The notes beneath the pieces were generated by a model. That model did no database searches. It saw only the letters and a program-made list of their open reading frames with translations, and was not told the origin of the DNA. DNA of 64,000 nucleotides, taken from positions 84,661,549 through 84,725,548 of the forward strand of contig NC_092560.1 in NCBI RefSeq assembly GCF_037038585.1, in the 5' to 3' direction. A program made the translations under genes and the position numbers. Positions 36,130 through 47,474 of this stretch are shown here, one piece after another. This DNA is from Patagioenas fasciata (lineage: Eukaryota; Chordata; Aves; Columbiformes; Columbidae). Position 1 is the stretch's first letter. Every line of letters starts with the position of its first letter.

Positions 36130-36600
36130 GTGGCCCCTCAGTTCCAGAAGGACAGGGAACTGCTGCAGAGAGTCCAGCGCAGCCACCAAGATGCTGAAGG
36201 GAGTGGAGCATCTCCCGGGTGAGGAAAGGCTGAGGGAGCTGGGGCTCTGGAGCTGGACAAGAGGACACTGAGGGGGGACTCATTCCTGGGGATCAATATG
36301 GAAAGGGGCAGTGTCAGGAGGATGGAGCCAGGCTCTTCTCGGTGACAACCAGTGACAGGACAAGGGGTAATGGGTGCAAACTGGAACACAGGAGGTTCCG
36401 CTTAAATTTGATAAGAAACTTGTTCCTGGTGAGGGTGTCAGAGCCTGGCCCAGGCTGCCCAGGGAGGCTGTGGAGTCTCCTTCTCTGCAGACATTCAAAC
36501 CCGCCTGGACACCTTCCTGTGGAACCTCAGCTGGGTGTTCCTGCTCCATGGGGGATTGCACTGGACGAGCTTTCCAGGTCCCTTCAACCCCCGACACTCT
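36130..36600 (+). mobile_element. CR1 LINE 3' fragment, sense, abutting the RAB27B CpG island
   Basis: ggacagggaactgctgcaga, gtgaggaaaggctgagggag, tggagccaggctcttctcgg, ggctgcccagggaggctgtg, then the 3' end ccaggtcccttcaacccc. About 470 bp. The CpG-dense RAB27B promoter block begins right after its 3' end. Confidence 0.9.
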
Positions 36601-37110
36601 GTGCTCGTGTGGCCCCCTCCTGGTCCCCGAGGGTTCACCCTGGCCCGCTCACAGCTGCACCGGCACCCCCCCCGGGCTCGCCCACCCCGCTCGCACAGGC
36701 TCCACGCCACCCACTCCCCCATGTCGGGCAGCGCTTTCCCCGCGGAGCGCCCGGCCCCTCCTCCCGGGCCGTCCCCGTCCCCGTCCCCGCCCCGCAGCCG
36801 CCAGCCTGGGCCCCGGGCCGAGCGCCCACATCCGTGAGCCCGGCCCGGCAGCGCCGCCTCCGCCTCAGCCCAGCGCCGGGCTCCCGCACAGGGAGCTGCT
36901 CCGCGCCCGGCCCGCACCGCCAGCACCGGCCAGGACAGAGGCTCCCAGAACAGGTCTGTGCTGCGGGGGAACCGGCGGCTCTGGGGAGCGGGGGGAAGGC
37001 GGCGGCCATGCGGCTCCGTGTGCGGAGGGAGGGGAAGATGGAGCCCGGCGGCGGGTTGGAGTCGCCCGGGGAAGGTGAGCGCGGAGCCGGGCGGCTGGAG
37101 ACCGCGGGGT
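36600..37110 (+). promoter_or_regulatory. RAB27B: CpG-island promoter and first exon region of RAB27B
   Basis: Very GC- and CpG-rich block upstream of RAB27B on the same strand. Two candidate first-exon donors are visible: CAG|GTCTGT at 36953 and GAAG|GTGAGC at 37075. The RAB27B start codon is in the next exon (acceptor 43310), so the first exon is non-coding. No TATA box was seen. The long open frames here come from the base composition. Confidence 0.7.
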
Positions 37111-40100
37111 GTCCCCACGGCGCGCTGTCGCGACAGTGTTCTCACGACATGTACAGCGAACCCGTGGAGCCTGTATTCCTGTCGTATCCCGCGTTGGTGA
37201 TTGTAGCCGACCGAAAGGGGAGGGCGGCGTGAAGCTGCCGGTGAATGGTGCATGGAAACGGGGGGTGGATGTAAAGCGAGAAGGGAATTGGTAACCAGGC
37301 GCTTTAGGGCCGGAATGGCCAAATATAGGTGCTCCGAAAATAGTTCTTCCGCGAGCAGCCGGGGTTTAGCGGCGCCGTGGCTGCCGTCGCTCCCGAATTG
37401 GGGTGGAGGGATGAGGTGGGAATATAAAATGAAGGATATAAAAAGATCGGATGAGTGCGCTTTTTCACCTAAAAATGAATTTAAAATGAAACACTGTGAA
37501 CTTCGTGTTGTTACAGCAACGTATGGTTGACACTTTTCTATAGCTATTAGATGAGATTATTGGGGAGAGGCGTCTTTTACACATTTTGCAGGGATCACAG
37601 AGGCGGATTTGGTCCTTAAGTTCAAAGCCGAGCGCGACGGGTGCAGAGTTTAACTGAGCAGCTGTGGCAGGAGGAGGAAGGCAGGTACAGAGCAGCACGC
37701 TGATCGTTTGCATCTTCTGAGCTCTAGCATAAAAGTTCCTTTAAAGTAGCTCTGCGCCGTGAGCTGTAGGCATTAAATACAAGTGCCACAGGTAAAATGA
37801 ATTGCATACTTGCAGGCAGGTGGGGGAAAAAAGGCCTGAGCCTTGGAGTTATGCTAATTCACAGCAGTGAGAGCGAGCGTGACTCCTCTTTCGCTTCTTT
37901 AATCAAGACTTTGACTGGAAGGAGAAACAGTTTTCCCATGCTGCAAAACGAATCTGTCGGGTTTTGGCGGCGCGCGGAGTCCTCAGGATGGGCTGTCAGG
38001 AGTCGACGCGCGGGAAGGCAGCGGTGGCAGCCTTGCTGGTAAAACATGGGAGTTTGGGCAGCTGCAGAGCGAAGCGCTGCTTGGTTTTGCCTTCTAAGCA
38101 AGAGCAATAGGGTAGAACGTGCGGAACGGGGAGCAGCGTGCCCCAAAACCGCAGAGGCTGGTCAGTGCCCAGCTACCCGTTGTTTAAACTGCTATAATAG
38201 CATCCCGGTAAATACGCTGCTCGTGCTGCTCACCTATGCGTCTGCTGAAAGGCATAATTTGTATTTGTTACAACTAGAGAGTTGTTTTTCCTTGGGAGAA
38301 GCTGTTTTCTCGCTGTTCATGCGTTGCAGGCTGGATTTTCCAAGCTGATTTTATTATTGTGTGCTCTCAGAACTTATATCTTGTGCGGGTTCCCAAGGAA
38401 GCTTTGATTTTGCTCTTTCATTGAGAAACAAAGTAATCCCGAGTAATTCAGCAAAGTGTTGCGTTTCGTGTGTTGAAGCGGTGTTGGCAGCAGCACAACG
38501 CAGCAGGTTTGGGGTTGGTTTGGGTGGCATCGGGACAATCGGTCCTTGTCCCCCGGTGAGCTTGGTGGCCTGGGTGGACGTGTCCGCGTCCGAGAGCCGA
38601 GATGAAGCTGCACTATTCCCTGTTCTGGTTCGTGCAGCGTTATGAAATGGCCAAGACAGCATGGAAATGGGGAGTTTCTGTGATCTAAGCCACAGCAGGT
38701 TTATCAAGCAGTGAATCATTCTGCAACGACCGGTGGAGAGTGGACCGTGTAATCTTGAGATTTCACAGGGAGAAAGGAGCTTTATGTTTCCTTTAGAATC
38801 TGGAAGAACTGGCTGGTTCGCACGGGTGAGAGCGGTAGAAGTCAGGGTGATCTTGCTTGTGGTGCATGAGTGATATCCCAGGGAGCTAAATGGGTGTGAG
38901 AAGAGAGAAATGACTCTTCCCTGTGCCTTTAAGGGCTTCAAACTCCTGGGATAACCAATTGGTGCTTGGGCAGTACGACGGACTTTAATTCCTAAAACCT
39001 TTCATGGAATAATCAGATTGTCTGCCGGAGAAAGAAGAAATGATTTACTGCTTCAAAAGCGGTGATTTAAATGTCTAATAGCCATTAGCTTGTTAGAGCT
39101 ATTGACTTTCTATCTCGAGGAACCTTCTTTACAATGCGCAGCCCTTAAAGAGACGCGATCGATGGGATCGGAATATTTGCCAAGCCAAACACTTTTGATG
39201 GGGGTTGTACGTTTCTGTTTAAACAGAGTGGCACGGGGAGTGGAAATCTGCTTTATTGTATGGAGGGCGGTGTAGCTGCCCTTGTGGCTAATGATTATTG
39301 GGACAATTGTTTAAAGGGACACCCAACGTGTTACAACTTTCCGAGCTTGTCCCAAGCAATATGGAACCCACTTTCAGATTCCTGACAGCGAGAGGGTTGC
39401 AAAGGGCTCTTTGATGAAGTGCAATCAAGTATGTTGACCTGTGTGGTGTTCCCTGGGATCAGGTGTGAACTGAGTGTGCGAAGCCAGCGAAAAGCCTCCG
39501 TGTTTGTCCTGCAAGCCCCTGCACAGGCCTGGGGTACAGCACATATAGGCAGCATTAAATGGCAATTCCATTCATATTCCAGCACATATAGGCAGCATAA
39601 AATGGCAATTCCAAAAGACAGGTTTGATTTGGGGATCAACGAATGATGACCATAGTCAGCCCTGTCTTCTGAAAATACCATTGGAAGGAGCTTAGAAAGG
39701 ATCCCAAATATTAAACCAGAGCTTTCTCAGCCAACCTTTGGCCTTAGTAACTAAACCAGCATGACTGGTGAGCAGAGCGATGCCGTTTTGCAGCATCAGG
39801 GGACGACCCCAGCTATCGGGACAGGATTTGTGACCTGTGGAGTTGACTTCCCACCACCCACCCCTTTGCTCTTCACTGTTGCTTGCTGTTCGTTGCACAT
39901 ATTGAGCCACGTACGAGTAGCTGGCAAACGTCCAGGTCTTTTAGATGGCGTCATCCAGTTTGGAATCTTCATCGGCATGGCAGGCTTCCGAAATTTAACT
40001 GGAGATCTGTGTGGTGGCAAAGGCTGGGCTTGGTCAAAGGAGTCCTGCAAGAGATCGATGGGGAGCTTTGCATTCAAAACGTGGCTTTGATAAGGTCAGG

Positions 40101-40314
40101 GAGAGATGAAGTATGGCTAACGATACCACGCTTCTGCAGCTGAAAAGCCGCTCCAGCCCACTTCATGTCTTGCAGATAACTATATTAGCTCATAAATTTT
40201 CATCGGATTTATGGCAGGCAGACAGCTCAGTCTCGTCATGAAGGGGAGGTTTCGCTTGCCTTCGAAAGAGCAGGAGAGACCTGCAGGGTTGAATCCGTGG
40301 GGAATCTGCACAGG
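37111..40314 (+). other. RAB27B intron 1, first part
   Basis: No exon seen. Contains a 43-bp tandem duplication at 39538-39613 (agcacatataggcagcat repeated from 39581). Confidence 0.5.
39538..39613 (+). repeat. 43-bp tandem duplication
   Basis: agcacatataggcagcat...ggcaattcca starts at 39538 and again at 39581, with one T/A difference. The second copy is incomplete. Confidence 0.9.
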
Positions 40315-40680
40315 GTGGGACGGGACCCTGCGCTTGGGACAGGACCCTGCGCTTGGGACGGGACCCTGCGCTTGGGACGGGACCCTGCGCTTGGGGCGGG
40401 ACCCTGCGCTTGAGACAGGACCCTGCGCTTGGGACGGGACCCTGCGCTTGGGACGGGACCCTGCGCTTGGGACGGGACCCTGCGCTTGGGATGGGCCCCT
40501 GAGCTTGGGACAGGACCCTGCGCTTGGGACGGGACCCTGCGCTTGGGACGGGACCCTGCGCTTGGGACGGGACCCTGCGCTTGGGACGGGACCCTGAGCT
40601 TGAGACGGGACCCTGAGCTTGGGACGGGACCCTGAGCTTGGGACGGGACCCTGAGCTTGGGACGGGACCCTGAGCTCGGG
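40315..40680 (+). repeat. 19-bp minisatellite (gggacgggaccctgcgctt)n
   Basis: About 19 copies in RAB27B intron 1. Distal copies change ctgcgctt to ctgagctt, so variants are clustered by position. Protein frames through it repeat every 57 bp (three units) and are not coding. Confidence 0.95.
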
Positions 40681-43310
40681 GCAGCCGTCCCCACAGCCCC
40701 TTTTGTCCCTTGAACCTGGGTTGCTTCCCTCATACAACTTCAGGACTTCCTCAAAGGTGGTGATGTGATTTCTATGTATTTAATGAGATTTTTTGGTTTC
40801 GGTGAGCCGCTGAAACTTCCTCCTCCTGGCTTGAATACGCTCCTTTAAATGTCATTGATTCCTGCGCTTGTTTTCCTTTTGTAAATGTGAATGAAAGGTT
40901 AGAGTATGTGTCGTCTGGGTTACTTACAGTGGCAGGATTCTGCTTCCTCGTGCGAACTCCATCTCCGCCGTGTGTATTTTGCAGGTATTTTGTAAGCGGT
41001 GGTTATTTTCTGCTCAGCGGCACAGTTGTATTTGTGCGGTCAGTCGAGCGTGCCAGGCTGGGTTGTGTGCTAAATACAGACCCGCTGCGGCACAATCAGC
41101 CCACAACTCATTCCTATAGTGACCAAGCAGGTTTTCGAGGTGGTGAAATAAAGGGGAATGTGTGTGATCGCTTGTGTTGTGACTCACCTGGTGCTGCGTG
41201 TTTGGCCCGGAGGGTAAAAAGTGTCGTGATAACAGCTCCTGGTAGCACTGGGCGCAGTCCTTGTCTTGGCCTTTTCTTCTTCTTTGCATTGCATGTTTAT
41301 TGTGGTTTATTCTGAACACATGTGCGGCGGTGCGAATGGGTTCCAACTGGTGTTGCCCATCTGTTTGGGAAGCGGTATTTGGAGCTTTGAGTGGGTTTTC
41401 TTGTGAGCAGAGGCGTCTTGTGAGTTGCAAGGGGTTTGAGGTCGTGATGGCTCCTTTGCAGGGCATGAGGAGCGTGGTACCCAACGCACCTTCTTACCTA
41501 TGGAGTTACGCTCAGGTGCACTCAAGCGGGTGGAAGCTCAAAGCCCTTACACTAAAGAAAACTTTGGCTCATCATGGGCCATTTAGTTGGCAGCTCTGCT
41601 TTTTTGGCAGACAAATTATAGTGTGGTGCTGTGTTGACTGGATGGAGTTTTATCTTCTCTTTCCTCCATCCTGTCTCTTCCTTCTGCTCAGGAAAGACTT
41701 ATGATAGCGCCCTCTTACATTTAATGCTCTACCTGCTCTATTTTGCATGGCAGGCGGTCCTCAATATTCTCCCTGCTCGGGAAGAGGTGTCTAATGCGAC
41801 TGTGTTAATGAGCTGGATGTTAATTATCTGGGGTTCTCTGTTGGCTGCTCCGTTGTCCGGAGAAGTTGTCCCACAGCAGGAGAGTAACAGCTTGGGGGGT
41901 TTTGAGGGCACCAGGGCACTCGAGTTTAGTTCTTCACGCTATAGGTGGATTAATACTGGTCAGAATCTTAAGGATGGCAGACAAGGTTTTAAAAGACAGG
42001 ATCTAATAATCTCTTGCTGACCAGCTGCTGGTGCAATATGTGCGCTGGGAGTTTAGGTGCTGCGTTTTGCTATTTAAATGAGTTTTTTGTTTGTTGGCAT
42101 TAAACTAGCAAGGGAAATAAACTCTAATCCTCTGGAACTGGCTTTTCTCTCATTGCGGACCTCGCTTTTCCTTGATGTTCCCTTTATGGAATTGAATCCC
42201 TCTCAACAACTCTCAATCAAGGTGAAAATGCGTGAGCAAAGCAATTTAGATTTCAATGACTTACCTTCCTCCCAGTTTTTGTGGAAAATACTACGAACAG
42301 AAGAAGAAAAATGGACTTAAAACTGTTCTTCGCGTCCTTTTCCCTGCACTGGGTCTTTGGGAGCATTGATTATCCTGGCTGAGCATCTTAAGGTTTGATT
42401 GGTTTAATCCGAAATTAATAGTTTGTATTAACAGCATTAGGCAGAGAATCACCTCCCAAGATACTTCTGGTTTTGTCGACCGTTGTTATTGCGTTGATCA
42501 AAAATACTTTGGTTTTGATGCTCTTCAAGTTCCACTTGCTCAGTGTTGCCTTGCAGCAAATTTGGGGTGTTCTGGAAGGGCTTAAAGAGGCTGAGTTAAT
42601 CTCTTGAAGTCAATGTGTTGGTGCTCTGGCCTTTCCCCATCAGATCAGGGCCTTTTTTCTGCAGATTTATTAAACCTTTATTATCAGAAGAGCCTCTCTG
42701 GGTGGCTCAATATCCAAGGTATAAACCTCGCACAATGGGACTGCTCAATCCACGGCTTTTTTACCCTGAAAGCTGTTGATACGCGGAATAATCGGGCTTG
42801 GTTTAGTTGAGTCGTTGAGTCACAGCGGGTCAGGACTCGCTAATTGAAACGCTCCCCAAGTTAGATCTGAATTCTGATGGAAATGAAGGGCTTGTGTGGC
42901 AACAGGCGGTGGGGTTGTGAATGGGATACGGCTCGGAGACCACAATAATTAGGCTCCGAATGGAGCGGATTTTCCTGTACGCCGAGGATTAACAGGGAGA
43001 AAAGAGCAGGCTTAAATCATGTTGAGAAAGAAGGGTGGAAACCAGGTGGTGGTTCATAGGATTCCAGGCTTCACACACGCAAATCAATACTTTGTGGATG
43101 TATTTCTTGCGTGCGGCCCCTTTCCTTCCCCTCTGGAGCTTCATAACAAAGTCAATACAATCGCAAGACCTTGGTGTTTAGGGTAATACAAAAGAACTAA
43201 GAACCTGCTTGGTGGAAGGGTGTTAGGCTTGGAAGATGCTCGAGCAGCTTATTTCGAGAAGCGATACATTGGATGTATTGAGTATTGCGTGTCTTCTCCT
43301 CTTTCCATAG
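40681..43310 (+). other. RAB27B intron 1, second part
   Basis: No exon or named repeat was recognised up to the acceptor CTTTCCATAG at 43310. A 147-codon frame at 41261-41704 has no family features. Confidence 0.5.
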
Positions 43311-43329
43311 GTTCCTCAAGATTAGCACT

Positions 43330-46300
43330 ATGACTGATGGAGACTACGATTACCTGATCAAACTCCTGGCCCTCGGGGACTCTGGGGTTGGGAAAACAAC
43401 GTTCCTGTACCGATACACCGATAACAAGTTTAATCCCAAATTCATCACGACGGTAGGGATAGACTTCCGGGAAAAACGAGTGGTGAGTTGTCCATGTCTC
43501 ATCTTTCTCTATTCGTTTATTCTGTGAACGCATTTGATGCAATATTGCTTCTCTTAGTGCGGGTTTAGCCTGTGATAATGGGTTGTCTGGTCTAGTTTTT
43601 GGCTTAATTATGAACTCTGGATTAAGGGGCCCAAATATAGAATTTAAATAGATGCACAATGAGGTTCCACCAGCTCATCACCTGAGTCAAATAATTACTA
43701 ATTACTGATTTTTCCACTCTTGACATTTTGGGGTATAAATTATAAGTGCAGGAGAAACTACATCTTACATGGGCTTACCAGCCTTGAAATGACTTAAAGG
43801 TCTAATGAATTATGTTGTAAGCAAGTGATCCAAAAGGTTAAATATGTTGTTCTGCTATGTAAAAGTCACATTAAAAATGACTCTGTGAGATACCTTGTTG
43901 ATCGCGCTAAATATTACAGGCACACGTAATATTTAATTCACACACCTGGTGCGGTTGATCCATTGATTTTCACAGCTGATTTAACATCATTAGGAGCAGC
44001 CTCTGGAGTGGTTTTAGAGGCCAGAGTTGCCTTTTACTGAAGGGCAGAACTTATAACTCATCGCTGGTGCGAAGTGGAAGGTTTTGGGGGTTTGGTGTGA
44101 CCGGTACCTCTCTCGGTAGGTCTACAACCGCCAGGGACCGAATGGATCTCCAGGAAAGGCCTTCAAGGTCCATCTCCAGCTCTGGGACACGGCCGGCCAG
44201 GAAAGGTAACCACCTTCAGCTCCGTGCAAAACACCCCCCGCTTTTTCACTTTTTGGGGTATTTTCAGGTGGAAAATAGAGTTTTTCCGATGCTGTGCTCA
44301 GAGGAGCTCGGGAAACAAGACTGGAAGAACCGAGGGTGATGTGCTCCGCGCCTCGTGCCCGCACACGCGGGTTATTAGTTAATATTGGGTTTATAATACC
44401 TTCCTAAGCTCTGGAAGATACACAGAACCTACCTAAGCGCCTCGTGCTTGTATTTCACATTTTTGGGTAAGGCAGGTTCTGATTAATTTGGATGAAGCCG
44501 TCAGGTTATTCCCCTTTAAGCAGCAAAACTGTAATGGCTTGTTAAGGGTTTTGATTGCGGGTGAGAATAAACCGTGAAATTCAGCCCAGGCGATAGGGAT
44601 GGAAAGAAGGACAGAGAGAAGAGAGTTGGAAAAATTGGAAGTGTTTTATTAATGCTATTGATAAAATACAGAAAATAATAGAAAATATATGAAACCAATC
44701 TTGAAAATCTCAGCAACTACAGAGCTGGCAGCCAAAGTCCTGGACTGGACTCTGCAGCCAATGGAACTGGACTCAGTCTGTCATTAGGCCCCAGTTTGCA
44801 GGGACGACTCGCAAGGTCCTCTCCTCATGTCGGCCATAGGGAAAAGGGACGAGATCCTCGTGATCTCCCACTTTTATACGAAATATTCGCGTGAATGGGA
44901 TGTTATACACAGTTGGTCAGGTTCTGATCCCCTGTTCCTCGTTGCCCCTCTTGCGAGATGTCCATCCATGCTTATCAATGACATTGCATTGCTATGTCTA
45001 CCAAAACATGGATCTGGTTCTCCAGGAGAATGCAGCTCATATGAAGCTTGAGCTGACAGGCAAATTCACTACAAGAGAAACTTGGTTTTAACCAAACCAG
45101 GCCGTGGCTTTAATTTTCCTTCTCACAGCCCGACCGCCCAGCACCCTCCTTTGCAGGATTATTTTCTCTAATCGCTCGCTCCCATCCTGTGCGTGCGCAG
45201 TTGTTTGTTCTTCCCAAGGACCTTCTTGACTTTTGGCTATTGAATTTCATCCTGTTATTTTCCTAACGGGAGGAGTGCGTGTTCTGCTTCCTCAAGCTTC
45301 CCCTGCCTAGTTACATACACTGGTTTCGCTCTTAGAGAGTGAGGGGCACCCTTTTTACCTTAAACCCTCCAAGTCATGTCCCCAGCTCAAGAAAGCGCTT
45401 TTTTCTTTGAAATCTGCGTGGATTTGTGGCATAAAATATCAATATATTTCTTTTCTTTCACCCAACCCTTCTCTGCTTTGCTGTTGATTCAATCAGGCAG
45501 AATTTGAACTAATAGATTAGTCACTGGCCGTGCTTATGTTCTCACATATAAACTTCCTCGGGTCGATTACTAACACACTGATTCATAAGCGTGGATGCAT
45601 CAGAGCCAGAATTAAAGTCCAGAATTAATGTTGGGTTTACTTCCTAAACTTAGTTCAGCAAAGCTGCGCTCTATATGATGTTAATAGAGCCGCGTTGTCT
45701 TTCCTCTCCCACCCTCAGGTTCCGAAGCCTCACCACCGCGTTCTTCAGAGACGCCATGGGCTTCTTACTCATGTTCGACCTCACCAGCCAGCAGAGCTTC
45801 TTAAATGTCAGGAACTGGATGAGTAAGTAGAACCTTAGCGCTGGGCTTGTGTATTTTGGGCTGCCAGGCTCCGTGTGGTTGTGAGCTGGAAAACGCTCAA
45901 AGAAAGCCGTTGTGTCTAATGTGTCTAATTTGGGGTGAAGGCTTCATCAAATTGGATGATACATGCTCCTATTTTATTTTGCACGATAGACTGTGTTGGG
46001 TGTATTCTTGATAATCCTAATAATCCGAGGATGTGGCTTGAAAGCCCCCAAAGAAATGCGTTTGGCGTGTGGTTAGTTGAGGTTATTTAGAGGTGGGGAG
46101 CAAGAATTGATTGAATCGATTAATTTGGAATTATTTTGTCAACAATCTTGGTCTCCAAGGCGCTTCCAACGTTCTCTTATCTCCTCATCTTTGCTTCCAG
46201 GTCAGCTGCAAGCCAACGCATATTGTGAGAATCCAGATATCGTCTTAATTGGCAATAAAGCTGATTTATCAGACCAAAGGGAGGTAAACGAGAGGCAAGC

Positions 46301-47474
46301 GAAGGACCTGGCAGACAAATACGGGTGAGTAAATAGTGACAGAAGGTAAATTGAGTCTGTAACTAAGTGTAGTTGGTGATACTTGGACAAAACACTCATA
46401 AATTCCAAGACTTGTAGGCACTGCGGTATCACGGTGATAGTGAAACCCAGCTTGTCACGTTTTCCCATCAACTTGCTTAAACAGGAAACAGGTAGAACAA
46501 AACACCCTGTTCTAGTAGTTTGGCCCAAATCCATGGGAAATAAGGCTGAAATCAAACATTCTTATTAGAAAACTCCATTTTTCGCTTGTCCTGCGAGTTC
46601 AGGCCAAAATACCAAAGGCAGCTGCACACTCAGTGCCATGAACCAGATAACTAACAGTATTTATAGCTTGATTTCTAGTTAGTTTGGACACCTGTGGATT
46701 TTGGTCAGGTTCTAAGCAGCGCTGAGTTTATTTAGTTATAGATAATAAAGCTGTTAATGGCCTTTTTCTTATTCTAGTGAGGCTTCTATGTTTATTTGCA
46801 CTAATAACCGCAAAAAATGGCTCTGTGATATAGTCAGTAAATCATTTTTTGGGCAAAAAGAGGGTGTATTTTTGTCCTTAGTTGCCCTTATTGGGCAGCG
46901 AGGGATGTTCAGAGAGAGTTGGGCCTGCGAAACTATGGGGAGAAATAAGCAAATCAGGCTTAAAAACACTGAAAGATTATTAAAGAGTTGTCTGCGGCCA
47001 AGCAAGGAGCAATTAGTTTGTGCCGAATTTCATTGCTGAAACTATTTGTAACCTTCTCTTTTGAAAAAGGTGACAATATTATGGATTTAAGGGCGTTTGT
47101 GGTGATGCGACCGTGATATCGAGCTCAGAATGCCAGGATAGGTTTGAGCTTGGGTTCTGCCAGATAGAGACCAAAACTCAGCCCCGTTCGCTCTATGGCC
47201 ACCAAACCCACCGCACCGCGAGTAGAACAAAGACTCTTGGTTGGCCTAAAAGTCCCTCCGGTAAAGCTTTTCCTGTCTCCGTAGCATCCCGTACTTCGAG
47301 ACGAGCGCCGCCACCGGGCAGCACGTGGAGAAGGCCGTGGCCACGCTGCTGGACTTGATCATGAAGCGCATGGAGCAGTGCGTGGACAAACCGCCCGGCG
47401 CCGACGCCGCCAACGGCGCCGGCTCCGCCAAGCTGGATCCGGCCAAAGCGGAGGAGAAGAGATGCGCCTGCTGA
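43330..47474 (+). CDS. RAB27B: RAB27B, small GTPase
   Basis: RAB27B is a Rab GTPase that docks secretory vesicles, lysosome-related organelles and exosome-producing compartments through Slp/Slac2/Munc13-4 effectors. Five coding exons: 43330-43482, 44120-44205, 45719-45822, 46201-46324, 47285-47474, with phases 0,2,1,2. They give 218 residues, equal to the human protein. Motifs: [20 protein letters not shown] start, P-loop GDSGVGKT (16-23), switch [15 protein letters not shown] (73-79), NKAD (133-136), ETSAA, and a C-terminal CAC for double geranylgeranylation. The body is nearly identical to mammalian RAB27B. The C-terminal hypervariable part is Ala/Gly/Pro-rich ([20 protein letters not shown]) and encoded by very GC-rich sequence, unlike the human linker. 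RAB27A is less likely given the exon 1-2 sequence and the CCDC68 neighbour. Confidence 0.97.
44556..45099 (-). mobile_element. Solo LTR of an avian ERVL-like endogenous retrovirus (fossil)
   Basis: About 540 bp in a RAB27B intron, antisense to the gene. On the minus strand it shows LTR parts in order: a TATA box (tataaaag) near 44873-44880, a poly(A) signal in agcattaataaaacacttcc near 44640-44660, and a pyrimidine-rich R/U5-like stretch (caactctcttctctctgtcc). The terminal dinucleotides fit TG...CA, but the ends are approximate and no target duplication was confirmed. No internal genes flank it, so it is a recombined solo LTR and a broken fossil, probably tens of millions of years old. Confidence 0.65.

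Noticed and set aside
36342-37322. Overlapping 230-300-codon frames on both strands in the RAB27B upstream region
   Set aside because: They cross a CR1 and a CpG island; high GC removes stops. No homology recognised.
41261-41704. 147-codon frame with hydrophobic start in RAB27B intron 1
   Set aside because: No conserved motif and no splice context; opposite strand also open.
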